64,000 nucleotides of DNA from Notospermus geniculatus (Eukaryota > Nemertea > Pilidiophora > Heteronemertea > Lineidae), in NCBI GenBank assembly GCA_002633025.1, contig NMRB01000048.1, forward strand, positions 18,772-82,771, in the 5' to 3' direction. The translations under genes and the position numbers were made by a program. Below, one piece after another: positions 51,320 through 62,678 of this stretch (the stretch's first letter is position 1; the number at the start of each line of letters is the position of its first letter). Under the pieces are notes generated by a model that was given only the letters and a program-made list of their open reading frames with translations, had not been told where the DNA came from and searched no databases.

Positions 51320-52274
51320 GTGTCAAATTAGAAGAAAAGCGTAGAAGACTGCCAGCATTGTCACAGATCGATTTTTTATGTGGACCATTTTGTTTTATTT
51401 ATAAAGAGTGCATTTTACCATGATCCTTCAGTTGAGCATTTGGTCATCGCAGCTGATGGTAACTTTTTTACTTCAGTTTTCTAGACTGAAATGAGGGTTC
51501 TGTTCCGGAATATACAAATTCTGTAATATTTTGTTTCTCTTTAAAGCTGCGTTCACACTGGGCTTTTAAAATGGCTTGAAAACGTTGTAAGATGTTAAAA
51601 TGGTTTAGGGTGCCACACTAGAGGCCTCTTAAAATGGTTAGAAAGCATTTTAACGAAAACAGTTCCAGAAGTGGTTTCAAAACGACTTGAAAACGGTTCA
51701 GCTAAAACACTTTTGAATGTGGCCCTCTAAGCCCTCTATTGCATGTGCAATAGATTCGCACATACTTTGGGCCGACAAATGCAAAACGAGGCAAAGCTCT
51801 TCAATTGGCGCATCTATCTAGGAATGATAGGAAATACCACTCATAGATGGCAGCACAGTCTGACTCAACTTCATTCTGGTGCGATAAAGCGATTTGAAAA
51901 CACTTGTGATTGCAGTGTGGCACGGTCGTTTTTGGTCAAAAGCGTTTTCCGTAAAACGTTTTCCGGAAAACGCTTTCAAGTCAGTTTCAGTGTGAACACA
52001 GCTTTAGAGTAGAGATATCTGCACTTGTTTTACCTTGTCATATGCGGTGACAAACAAACGACATAACCCATGATTATGTCATCCAACACACACCTAAGTT
52101 CATCTTTTTTCTGAAAAATGGGACACTCACTTCAGTGGAAGTTACCTCCATTATTTTATTTTTGAGCCATTCCAATGTAAAATGTTGTAATGTGAATCAA
52201 ATGTTTCCGAAATTTTAGATCACGTCCGTTTGTCTAGGTGAGCGTAAAGAATGTAGTGGATGTATAGAAATAAA
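51320..52274 (+). other. Possible alternative terminal exon and poly(A) signal
   Basis: A strong acceptor (ttttcttctctgtttcag) precedes 51320 and AATAAA lies at 52269-52274. Joined in phase 1 to the exon ending at 47749 (G|GT as at neighbouring junctions) it would add VKLEEKRRRLPALSQIDF and stop at 51420-51422. Joined to the exon ending at 49302 it stops at 51342. A palindromic repeat (51545-52003) occupies the putative 3' UTR. Inference only. Confidence 0.25.
51545..52003. mobile_element. TTAA-type palindrome, GTTCACACTG termini
   Basis: AGCTGCGTTCACACTG and CAGTGTGAACACAGCT; flanks TTAA/TTAG. Interior of aaaacg(g/t)ttt words. Confidence 0.88.
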
Positions 52275-52350
52275 ATTATTCTATTCTATATGTGCATAAA
52301 TGTTGCCTTTGGTGTAAATCTTTTACATGTGCCCTTTATACAGCTTTTAT

Positions 52351-52577
52351 TACAGTACAGGTCACAATTGACATCCCTACGGCTTCGCGTAAGTTACGCG
52401 TAACTCACGGCTTTGGTATCGCGTAACTCACTGCGTAACTCGCCAAAATCACGTAACTCGCCGCGTAACTCACCGCATATTACCTCGTAAGTTATGCGTA
52501 ACATAGCTCGTGAGTTGTTGCGTAAGTTACGCGTAACTTACGCGAATTTAGGGATGTCAATTGTGACCAGTACTGTA
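52351..52577. mobile_element. TTACGCG-word palindrome, copy 2 (inverted)
   Basis: tacagtacaggtcacaattg left and its inverse right; interior gcgtaactcgcc words. Confidence 0.92.
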
Positions 52578-52937
52578 TCTCACTGGACAAAAGTTCGGTG
52601 GTTATCCCACCGAACTAAAGTTTGATAGTTATCCTATTCATCGTATCCATGACGTAGGCCCAGGCCTACATCGTTCTGTGACGTTGCGTGTTTTGCCCAC
52701 CAGCTTTCTTCAGCAAAGCAATGAATTTTGCCCACCACCTTTGCGTCATTACGCGCCGTCATCAATGGCGGACACTGTCGGAGTTACGTCGTGGAAACAA
52801 TGAATTGAATATCCTATTGAATTCTCTGTCTCCCTGCCGAATAGTATTCGGTAGGGATACAGAGAAACCCCTGTGCGTTGTGTTGATCTTTTGGTATCGA
52901 GTCAAAACGGCCTCGGGTCAAAACGGCCCCACGTTCA

Positions 52938-53425
52938 CCTTGAAGGTTAGAGGCCAAGGTCAAGGTCAAACAGTTCTAAAGTGAAAATTTGCTCAGAATT
53001 TCAGAAGAAAACTAATTAGAAGCCTGAATTGTTAGTTAACCATCTCCTACAAGTTGATTCAAGGATGCCTGTTCCAGTTACCGGTACACAATACTTCGCA
53101 AGGTCAGAGGTCAAGGTCACAGTCAACCGTCACAGACAACATGAGATAAGTGAGAACCTGGTGATGGTGGAAGCCTAAAACCATCACCTACACCTATGTT
53201 ATCAAGGATGACCTTTCGGATTAAGCAATGACCTTTAAGGTCAGAGGTCAAGGTCAAGATCAAACAGTTCTAAAATGCAAATCTTCTCATAATTTCAGGG
53301 GAAATCTAATTAGAAACCCTGCATTAACCATCCCCTATAGGTTTAATCAAGGATCCCTCTTCCAGTTACGCAATACTAGTACATGTACTTCTCAAGGTCA
53401 TATGTCAGGGTCACAGTTAAGTAGC
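52938..53425. repeat. 190-bp direct repeat (AAGGTCAGAGGTCAAGGTCA)
   Basis: Units start near 52938 and 53228 and share caaacagttctaaa, ctaattagaa and ttccagttac. Confidence 0.82.
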
Positions 53426-53877
53426 TCTACAGAGTAGTAAACGTCTCTTTGGAAACCATTGACATCACTCCGATGTCCTTCTCTGGTTTCTTAGCTCTTT
53501 GATCAGATCATGTTTCTTTTGGAACATTTTGCCAATCGGCGGCCTCATGAACTGAATCCTTTGATTTTACCAATAAATTCCCTGTGAAGGTGCACTGACT
53601 GTGACTGGCAAAGTGTTCAAATAAATAAGAAGTTGAAATCACTTGTAGGCCTATTTTTCGTTTCTTGAGAGGGTGTGAGGGAGATTATATTTCGTTATTT
53701 TTGTGGCTTGAATATCAATAAATTTGGAGAAGACGGCTAATTGAATGAAAATTTGTTTAGAAGTTTGAGAAAATGTTGAATAAAAAGAAGTCACAAGGTG
53801 CCGACTTCATTCCTGCCACCCACAATTCATCAAAATAGTAAGCGTTTGGTACAGTATAGGTCCAACTTTTTATTTAA

Positions 53878-54056
53878 AGCGAATTGATAGCGGATTTTAC
53901 ATTTGGCTGGTGTTTGTAAACACAAAATTCAGCCAATCAGAATGCGCGAAAATTTCTTTGTTGACATTCTGGAGAAGTTTGTTTACATTTTTTCCCGAAA
54001 ATTCGTCCCCTTTCGAATTCTATTTCTAAATCAAATTTTTTCGATATCGATTCGCT
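53878..54056. mobile_element. TTAA-flanked MITE
   Basis: AGCGAATTGATA and TATCGATTCGCT; TTAA at 53874-53877 and 54057-54060. Confidence 0.88.
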
Positions 54057-54060
54057 TTAA

Positions 54061-55161
54061 TCCTTTTCCAGTAAAACTAGGCCTGGGAGTCTAATAATTG
54101 TGTCGTCAGCTTGGCCATATCCCGAGGTGGTTTTGACTTGGTGCCAAAGCCGTTTTCAGGTAAGCGATCTTTTACATGTGCCCTTTAAGCATGGCGCACA
54201 CCTGCGACCAAAATCATGCGACCGACGCGACTGGCGACCACGACGTCGCAGGCAACCATCGCATGCAAGGTCACTCGCCGACCAAACTTGCGACCATTTC
54301 AGTGAACATCCGCAAACGAGACGACCTCCGAAAGCAACTGGGTTATTTTGTGGTTTTTGTAGAAGGCTCTCTGCTCCCAGCTCAGTTTCCTATTAGGCCT
54401 ACTCACACTGCACTGTACCATCCTTGATTATTATCTCACCGAACGTAAGTTCGGTAGGGATATAGAGAAACCCCTGTGTGTCCGTCAGTCAGTCAGTCCG
54501 GCTGTCAGTCCATCTGGGCCTATAACTTTGCAACGAAGGCAGATTTTGGGTCGGTATTTTCAGGCAAGGTGTGTGAGCAGTCAACGGTGTGTCACGCACC
54601 GCAACCGGCGCGATGCGACCTTTGACCTTGACTCTGTGACCTTTGACACAAATATCCCTTCTGGCTCATAAAATTTCAATGAAGCAACTTTCGTTCGGTG
54701 GGATTTGCACACGCTTTGCGTTGCTCTTGTTACACTGGAAATGCGCGGACGAAAAAAAAACAACACAAAAATTTAGACACATTACAAAATGCAGATTCTT
54801 ATTACAGGGGATTATTTGCTACATTTTTTCTATACATGCATTTTCAATGGCTCTAAAGAACTGTACATGGATGACTTTACTCAGTAAACTACAGGCTTCT
54901 CAGGTGTTAAAACTCCTGGGACAATTTGAGGAAACATCAAATTAAGTTCCAGGGCTATCTTGAGAATTCATTGGAAGAGATGAGCTATAAAGAGCTGGAG
55001 TGAATCATGACTGAATCACTCCATGGAAAGTTGCAACCTTAAAGGGGTGGTGCACAAAAATTATGTTGTAAAGGAGCAGTCAGCTGCACGCATTTCCAAA
55101 AGATGGCAGCAAAGTTCTAGCGGACCAATAGAAAGGAAAATCCACATGATTGGTGCTCGAT
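54061..55161. other. No gene seen; solitary repeat ends
   Basis: gcatggcgcacacctgcgac at 54189 looks like a MITE left end. ttcggtagggatatagagaa (54451) also occurs at 52848. Confidence 0.5.
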
Positions 55162-55338
55162 CAAGAAGGGCGGATCCAGAATCATGGGAAAGAGGGGGCA
55201 CAGCCAACGCATATTGTGGAAAACCTTGGTCAAATTTTAACATCTTTTCAAAACTTCGAAATTTCCCGGTCAATTTTAAAGATTTTCCACAAAAAAGAGG
55301 GCGCACGGGCCGGATGTGCCCCCCTTGGATCCGCGCCT
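55162..55338. repeat. Palindrome, GGCGCGGATCC termini
   Basis: gggcggatccagaatcatgg left, ccttggatccgcgcc right; ggaaaaccttggtcaaattt is partly inverted. Confidence 0.78.
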
Positions 55339-55362
55339 GTATGTGACCCATCACATCAAATG

Positions 55363-55545
55363 AATATCAAGAAGTCAACTTCCAGAACTTGCGAATTTTC
55401 GACCCCAACCGGGGTCTTCCTCAGGCACTTTTCAGTTGGAGAGACACTGAAAAGTGCCTGAGGAAGACCCCGCTTGGGGTCAAAAATTCGCAAGTTCTGG
55501 AAGTTGACTTCTTGATATTTATCACCTTGTGTGTCAATTTTTGTG
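55363..55545. repeat. Palindrome with two hammerhead-like motifs
   Basis: aagaagtcaacttccagaac and its inverse; each arm has gtgcctgaggaagacccc. Arms about 70 bp, short spacer. Confidence 0.9.
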
Positions 55546-55589
55546 CTATCTTCTTTGGATAGCCATCACATCAAATCAGGTATTAAGTC

Positions 55590-55775
55590 GCAAAAGATGT
55601 GAACCAGGATGAACCAAAATAACTCCAGGAGATAAAGGGAGAAATGTAATCACTCAGACTTTACAAAAGACAGACAATACACCTAGGCCTACTGAAATTG
55701 GCAAAATGTTGGTCCCAACCTGGCAACTTCCGAGCGACTGAGTACGGTACTCGTTTTGTGGTGACGGGTTACATA
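55590..55775. mobile_element. MITE family O, diverged
   Basis: ctccaggagataaagggaga, cactcagacttt, right end cgttttgtggtgacgggtta. Confidence 0.65.
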
Positions 55776-56135
55776 TCATAGCGAACTGGTCATGCCAGTC
55801 AAGGTGTCTTGAATCTGTTACTTTACTCATATCGTGAATTTATTGCCTACTAAAAGCATATTTGCACAACTGCTGTGGATTTGCTGCCTTTGAATAGCAT
55901 TTAGAACACGGTCAACTGCAAATCTTGGCTATCTATAGGGCTGTAATCCGCTAATATACAAAATTTGTAATTTTGAAATTGTGAATTTCATGGGTCACGA
56001 AATCATTCTTAGTGTCATTTTTGACTGCACGCCTAATTCCCTTTAAGGCACTAGGCGCCCTTTCTAGGAAGGAAATAATATTGAAAACAAAACTGGCCCA
56101 TAGTGGAACATGCAATCTTGATGATAAATGACACT

Positions 56136-56532
56136 AGTGAGGTTTAGCACCTTTCTGACTCCGACTTCAACTACGAGAATGAATTGCAGTCCGCTGTAGA
56201 CATCCTTGATAAAAAACAATTTGATAGACGTTTTCTACCGTATTCGTCAAACACCATAAACTGAAGGCAGAAAAATTTGGCCTTATAAATCGGAAGTGTG
56301 GATAAATAATGAATATTGAAGTCGTAATCCTAGTCATTACGACTTGAAACACGACTATAATATTTGTGATTTATGTGCACTTCCGATTACGAGTCAAAAT
56401 TATTCTGCCACAAAGTTATGCCATTTTACGATTTGCAAACGTCTATCAAATCGTTTTTATCAAGGATGTCTACAGCGGACTGCAATTCATTCTGGTAGTT
56501 GAAGCCGGAGTGGGAAAGGTGCAAAACCTTGC
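56136..56532. mobile_element. MITE family T, compact uninterrupted copy
   Basis: gaggtttagcacctttctga left and its inverse right; reference for 21214 and 43693. Confidence 0.92.
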
Positions 56533-56635
56533 TATTGTCACTGTCTAAGTCACTATTTCAGAACCTCCAGATGCAAGGTTGCATTAACTTGGCAGTTTAT
56601 TACTTCGAGAGTCAAGCGGTACATTGAGGAAACCA

Positions 56636-57036
56636 GGGTGTGTTTCAAAATTGGTCACCCAAGAAAATGGGCAAAATTTTAACTTTGAAATGATATCACA
56701 AAGATTGTGCCATTGATTTTCCAAAAATCAAATGTAGTATTTGATAATATAGACCTTTAACTATTAGTTTCTCCATGCATTTGAAGGAGGGTGTAAAAAC
56801 AAATATTGAGCTTAACAGCAAAATCTGTCGTTCTGTCCAACACCAAAACTACTTTCTGCTGTCAGACTTCAAAGGGTTAATAGATCAATTAGTTTGTAGT
56901 GTCATAATTTAGGGCTCCATGATACTTAGATCTGACATGAATATTGTAGAGTTTCAAGAAACAACCTTTCACCAGTAGACAAAAGAATGGTGAAAATTTT
57001 CTGGTGTCGGACGCAACACTTTTTGAAACACACCCA
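56636..57036. mobile_element. MITE, GGGTGTGTTTCAAAA termini
   Basis: gggtgtgtttcaaaattgg left, ttttgaaacacaccc right. Confidence 0.8.
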
Positions 57037-57362
57037 CCAGTGTGTCAATTTCATACATTACCACACAGGACAGTGGTACATGCCATTGATACACATACCG
57101 GTTACAACATCCCCAATACTAGTACTTCTCATTGAAAAAGAACTATCAAAATAAAAATCTTTTCAATGTTTCTTCAGATGCCAGAATATATACGACACAT
57201 TTACTGCAGTATTAATAACATTCATTACACCTATTAATTATCATAAATAATGTTAATTAGGTAATTAATACATTAACTGATCTAATAATAACAATAAACA
57301 TTGGCAGTGGAAAGTTGCCAATATAGCAAGTAATGAAATACAACTCGTACCAATGACATTAA

Positions 57363-57567
57363 CTCATCTGCTCTGAAGTTTGAGCAGACGGTATCTTCTA
57401 ATGAAGTTTTCTAAAATCCTTGGAAATAAATTGGAAAAAAATTGAAGAAAGATTCTTCAGATGGTTGATAGGAACAACCTTTCTTCAAATATTTTTCAAT
57501 CAGTACCACAGGATGTGAGAAAACTTAGACAGAAGATACCTTCTGCTGGACTCTGGGGGTAGATGAG
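57363..57567. mobile_element. TTAA-flanked MITE
   Basis: CTCATCT and AGATGAG; TTAA at 57359-57362 and 57568-57571. Confidence 0.82.
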
Positions 57568-57968
57568 TTAAATTGACAATTCAAGACTAAAACAAAACAC
57601 ACACATTGTCCTGAGCAAAATAAGAATATACGTTATGCAAAATGCTAAACATTAACAAACGTGACTAATTAAATGGATAAAACATTGAAAATAATCACAT
57701 TCTGAACTTCCAAATTCTGTCCAACGAGTACATACTTTATGTTACTAACTGAGGCCACATGACGAAATTTGCACAAAGGATTTTCACTTCAAGGCCATCC
57801 ATGTACTTACACAGTTATTCAATGTATTTCAATGACTGGTTGCAAATCCATGTATTGCTAAAATTGGTTGCAAATCCGTGTATCCGTGTACATGTACATG
57901 TATTTCAACAATCAATCCATGTATTTCTACAATTGATTGCAAATCCATGTACCGGTATTTCTATAATT

Positions 57969-58308
57969 GTGACCCTCCGCCACAAAACCAGTGTAAAGTC
58001 GCACGGGAAATGAGCCTAAACGTACCGACATGACACCAGGAGATAAAGATAGAAACAGGATCACTCAGACTTCACAACAGACAGACAACACTGAAATTGA
58101 CAAATGTTACCCTCCACCACAAAACCAATCATCAGTCATTCTGAGGTTGACAAGTTGGGACCAATGTATTTGGCAATTTCAATATTGTCTGTGTGTCTGT
58201 TGTGAAGTCTGAGTGATCCTGTTGCTATCTTTATCTCCTGGTGTCATGTCGGTACGTTCAGGCTCATTTTCCATGCGACTTTACACTGGTTTTATAGTGG
58301 AGGGTCAC
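57969..58308. mobile_element. MITE family O, long copy, AATT duplication
   Basis: GTGACCCTCCGCCACAAAAC left, inverse right; AATT immediately outside both ends. Confidence 0.9.
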
Positions 58309-58759
58309 AATTGGTTACGAGAGATACCATAGCAGTCTCAGCCTCAATTTGATTCATTTGCACTGCAGGGATAGCGTATTTTCCCACATTTTCGAGTACT
58401 TTTTTTCTACAAATCGAGCCAGGCATCAACTACTTGGTACAGTTTGAAGATGTAAACGACACGAGTACACATGATTCAAGGTGTCAAGTGGATGTCATAA
58501 AATAAGTACCCGGTACAAGTAGATGACAGTGAGACAGGCCTCACACATCATGACAGAGTTCCCAATTTACGGTATTCCATAGTCATCAAAAATTTGCCAT
58601 TTGAAGTTGGGTAGACCAGTAATTGTTGGACATATGCTAAATAATAACTGTTCATGATGCTGCCTTTCTTCTAAAACCAAATAAAAATGGTGAGATAACC
58701 ATGGTAAAATATCATTCAAAAGAACATGTAATGCCTGTTTACCACGCTTGAGAAGTGGT

Positions 58760-59400
58760 CAACAAAATAACGTGGTACCATCACTCTCGGTTCCAACATG
58801 TCCAATCGAATACACTGATACCATGGAAATGGAAAATACCATGGTACAGTGTGCCACTCTTGGTTAATAAAATATCATTGATACCACGGCAAACAGCATG
58901 GCACCTAGTAGTGGTCAACGGCAAATACCATGGTACCGTGTGCCACTCTTGGTTAATAAAATATCATTGATACCATGGCAAATACCATGGCACCTTGTAG
59001 TGGTCAACAGTAAATACCATGGTACCATCTCCATGTGATCACTCTTCTTGGTTACCAGTACATTAAAATACAGTTGATACCATGGAAAATACCATGGTAC
59101 AGTGTGCCACTCATGGTTATAATGAAATGTGTGGCGGTCTAGGAAAACCCGGCGGATGTCACATTTGAGGAAAGTGTTAACGGCCTTGCTGGACCCGCAC
59201 ATTTCAATAGCTGACATGTACTACGTAACAGGTAAACAGTAGCTAGGCCTAGTAGATCAATGCACAGGCAATCTGACAGCCCTTGTTGATCATTCAGCAA
59301 GATCTGCCGGGTTTTCCTAGACCGCCACACAAATACCATTGATACCATGGCAAAATCATGGCACATTGTGCCACTGCCAGTTGATCACACTTACATTACA
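58760..59400. repeat. About 90-bp tandem repeat rich in CCATGG
   Basis: gtgtgccactcttggttaat and ataccatggta recur at a spacing near 90 bp; interrupted by the MITE 59129-59330. Confidence 0.85.
59129..59330. mobile_element. MITE, TGTGTGGCGGTCTAGG termini
   Basis: tgtgtggcggtctaggaaaa and its inverse; half copy at 36100. Confidence 0.9.
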
Positions 59401-59683
59401 ATGAAATCCCATTGTTAACACATCCAGAGATATTCTTTCTGGAGATGATCAACAGCTGCCCAGGTCAGAAAAATACCGGTAAATTTTGGACTACAAGGCA
59501 ACGTCGAAAAAAAACAGAAGACATTTTCAAAATAGCACTGAATCACTTCCAATGCAAAACCAGCCATGTATAGTTCATTTTCAAGTCATTACCAATGCAT
59601 GCATTTCATGTTAAGAACATTCATGAGCTTCCGAGTCTTCTTTGGATATACTTATGATTAAAAAGACTCTTGATTAAACCATA

Positions 59684-60155
59684 ATGCGGGTGATCCACTG
59701 TCTTTACGACGAGTTTATGATCAGTTTGCGATTAGTTCACGATGGGTTTGCGATGAAAAATCGTAGCTGGTGGATCAGCTACAACTTGCGTTAACGATTC
59801 GTTGACGACTAGTTTGCGACTCGTTCACGACTGATTTCTGTTGACGACTAGTTTACCGCGAGTTTACGACGAGATCAAACATGTTTGATTTGGTTGCAAA
59901 CTCATCGTAAAGTAGGCTCTGTTGTACGCCAATCCACGTCCAGAATGACGTCAGGTGACGCTACGCCATCTGACATCATAAACTACCGATGACGTCGAAA
60001 CAGGACCGATTCCGTCGGAGAAGTATTTTCGGTGGATCAGCTTCAACGTCATGCCATTTTTCTCACGACGAGTTTGCGATTCATTCCCGACTGCCATCGT
60101 GAACTAATCGCAAACTGATCGTAAACTCGTGGTAAAGTTGGTGGATCACCCGCAT
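59684..60155. mobile_element. Palindrome, ATGCGGGTGATCCAC termini
   Basis: atgcgggtgatccactg and tggtggatcacccgcat; interior acgactagtttgcgac words in both orientations. Confidence 0.9.
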
Positions 60156-60607
60156 AAGTATTTCCACAGTTGGTCAGAAGTCATCAAAAATGATTTTATC
60201 CTCATCAACATTCATAGGGACTACTTTTACAAATACAACAATTTCAACAGATTACATTCACTACTACTTCATTCAAACAGACCAATCTAGCATTATCAAT
60301 CATTTTTATGATATAATTTTTCACTGGACTCATTAAATTTCATTTACATTTATTCCATGTAGGCATAGGTGTACATACGTTAAATCCCGACATTGTGAAT
60401 GAAAAAAATTTTGAGTGAAAAAGTAAAGTTCTGAATGCCTTAAAAGAGTGAAAAAAGGCCGTCAGAGAGGGCGAAAAAATCTAAGCGAGCCTCTCTCTGA
60501 ACAGGTTTGTGCAGTCGTCAGAATGGTAAGACCTATTTGTTACGAGATCAAAAGGTGATTCGCTTTAATGAGGTAGGTTCTACTAAGTGAAGATCGTCTT
60601 CTTTGGA

Positions 60608-60904
60608 GGAGCCCGGTGGTGTAGTGGTTCGGGTCTCCGACTAGCGGTCAGAGGATCCCGGGTTCGAATCCCACTGGGCGTGAGACTTTGGGCAAGTCTC
60701 TTTACCTCACTGGCCTCTCTCCACCCAGGTGTATAAATGGGTACCGGTCGGAAATGCTCAATTGTAGCGCTGAATGGGCAGCTCATCTGAGTTCTACTGA
60801 AAGGTTTCAGCACAGACTGGGGTTAAAGTGTAAAGTCGGATGAGAACCTCTCCCGTAGTTGATATCAGACTATAAACCCAAACTTTAACTTTAACTTTAA
60901 CTTT
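60608..60904 (+). mobile_element. SINE family B, full length
   Basis: gagcccggtggtgtagtggt, ccgggttcgaatcccactgg, ending in (actttaa)n. Reference copy. Confidence 0.94.
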
Positions 60905-61010
60905 CTTTGAGACATCATGGTCTGCAAGACTTTCGCCACAACAATGCTCGTTGCTGGGGCTGACCTTTTTACAATTTTTCATCCACTACAACCAATGACT
61001 TCTATATAAA

Positions 61011-61634
61011 GGCCAATTTACACGGTGCGATTTGGACAGACGTGATTTTGTTGTACGATTGTGTCGCATCGGAAATTCTGTATACGCGGTCTGATTGGTT
61101 CAGCCGTCAATACGGACAGACTCATTCTTCGTCAAGCGCGCCATAGACTGGTACCCGGTCCCTACATAGCTCAGACGGAGAAAGGGACCGGTATTGGGCG
61201 GCCATACTTGGCAGAAAGCTGCCATAATATGACGTTACAGAGGATTCCCCTCAGTACTGAGAAATAGCTTACTTACCTCACATTCCAAAATAGCTAACCA
61301 ATCAACTGCGACGTTACAAATTCAAATTCAAAAAGAGCTAGCCAATCAACTACGTCGTTACATCAGGCAATACCGGTCCCTTATCCTTGAGCTATGTTGG
61401 GAAACCAGTCTAAGCATGCCAAATACATGACCTCCAATGCAGCCACCTGATTGCCCGAGTTCATGTGTCCATCGCCTGACATCGGAAGAAAATAGAACAT
61501 CCTTCTTCTTGTGCATCCGACGTCGCAAAGGCCATAAAATTATGTCATATGTGCAGTTTACACGAACTGATTTGGACGTACGATCATGTCGGGTCCGACA
61601 ATCGGGTGTAAAAATCGTATCGTGTAAATAGGCC
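61011..61634. mobile_element. TTAA-type element, GGCCAATTTACACG termini
   Basis: ggccaatttacacggtgcga left, cgtgtaaataggcc right, TTAA after the right end. Confidence 0.75.
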
Positions 61635-61910
61635 TTAAGTTCCACAAACCGCTTCTAAGCAAAAAATTTATCCCAGAAAAGGGAACTTCTTCATTTGACA
61701 AATTTCTGAAGCTCAATTCCAGGCGGCCAGGATAAATTTGTCAGTTGACATCAAAAAAAGGCACAGTCTGTCAATTATCCACCACCACTAATTTAATTGA
61801 TTTGATATCAATTAATTATTTCATTATCAATTAATACTTACAGTTTAGCCAAGCTTTAAGGCTCAGCCAAGGAAGCCATGTATTTAAAGTCAATCATTTT
61901 CAACGCCAAT

Positions 61911-62056
61911 TTGAGATTTCATTAATTTAGCTCCGAAAAATTTCCATCTCAAATACAGAGATTTCCTTATTTAGCTCCGAAACATTTCTATCTCAAATAG
62001 AGATTTCATGATTTACATTTAGCTCCGAAAAAGTGCAATCTCAGATACAGAGATTT
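61911..62056. repeat. About 45-bp tandem repeat, three units
   Basis: atttagctccgaaaaatttc and catctcaaatacagagattt repeat three times with small changes. Confidence 0.85.
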
Positions 62057-62099
62057 AAATAACATGATTTTGAATAACTCCAAATAATCTTAGCTCCAG

Positions 62100-62400
62100 A
62101 GGGCGTATTCGAATCCCCGTTCTTGACAACGCCCGTGCTGACCCAGTTCACGTACATGTAGTTGATGACTGAACTCGAGAACGGCAGTTTCGAACGCCGA
62201 GAACGCAACCCGTGTTGGGCCAAGAACGTGTTCTTCTCAACCCTCCGCTGAGTGGGGAGTTAGGAGAACACGTTCTTTGCCCGACTCCGGTTGCGTTCTC
62301 GGCTTTCGAAACTGCCGTTCTCGAGTTGAGTCAGCAGCTACACGTAGATGAGCTGGGTCAGCATGAGTGTTGTCAAGAACGGGGATTCGAAAATATGCCC
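62100..62400. mobile_element. MITE family G
   Basis: ggcgtattcgaatccccgtt left, aacggggattcgaaaatatgcc-like right end. Confidence 0.9.
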
Positions 62401-62678
62401 AGAGAGTCAGCTCTGAAATAGAAAAAACCCCAGGCTTATAAAATTTCATCCTCACCCCCTCACAATGTAAGTATCAAAAATTCCACATTGCAAAAATAAA
62501 AGTTCCAGCACAAAGTGCAAATTTATCTCCCATCAGCAATGATTGTTACAAGAATTTTATACAAGTAGGTCATGATGTTATTTCTTCTGTTTGTATAAGA
62601 CTAGAAGCCAGACAACATTATCTGACTAACAGGGGTCCATTCGGGAAATCATGAAGATTTGTCTTCCGAAGCAACATA

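Noticed and set aside
52108-52140. KWD-like codons as a missing PBRM1 C-terminal exon
   Set aside because: Only three residues match, no supporting splice sites.
56618-56640. Possible PBRM1 exon with YIEE (tacattgagga)
   Set aside because: No acceptor in the needed phase and the following residues do not match the conserved C-terminus.
60608-60680. Genuine tRNA gene
   Set aside because: A/B boxes are present but the sequence continues into a shared SINE body; the same holds for 11852, 27687, 34082, 37766, 40828 and 63597.
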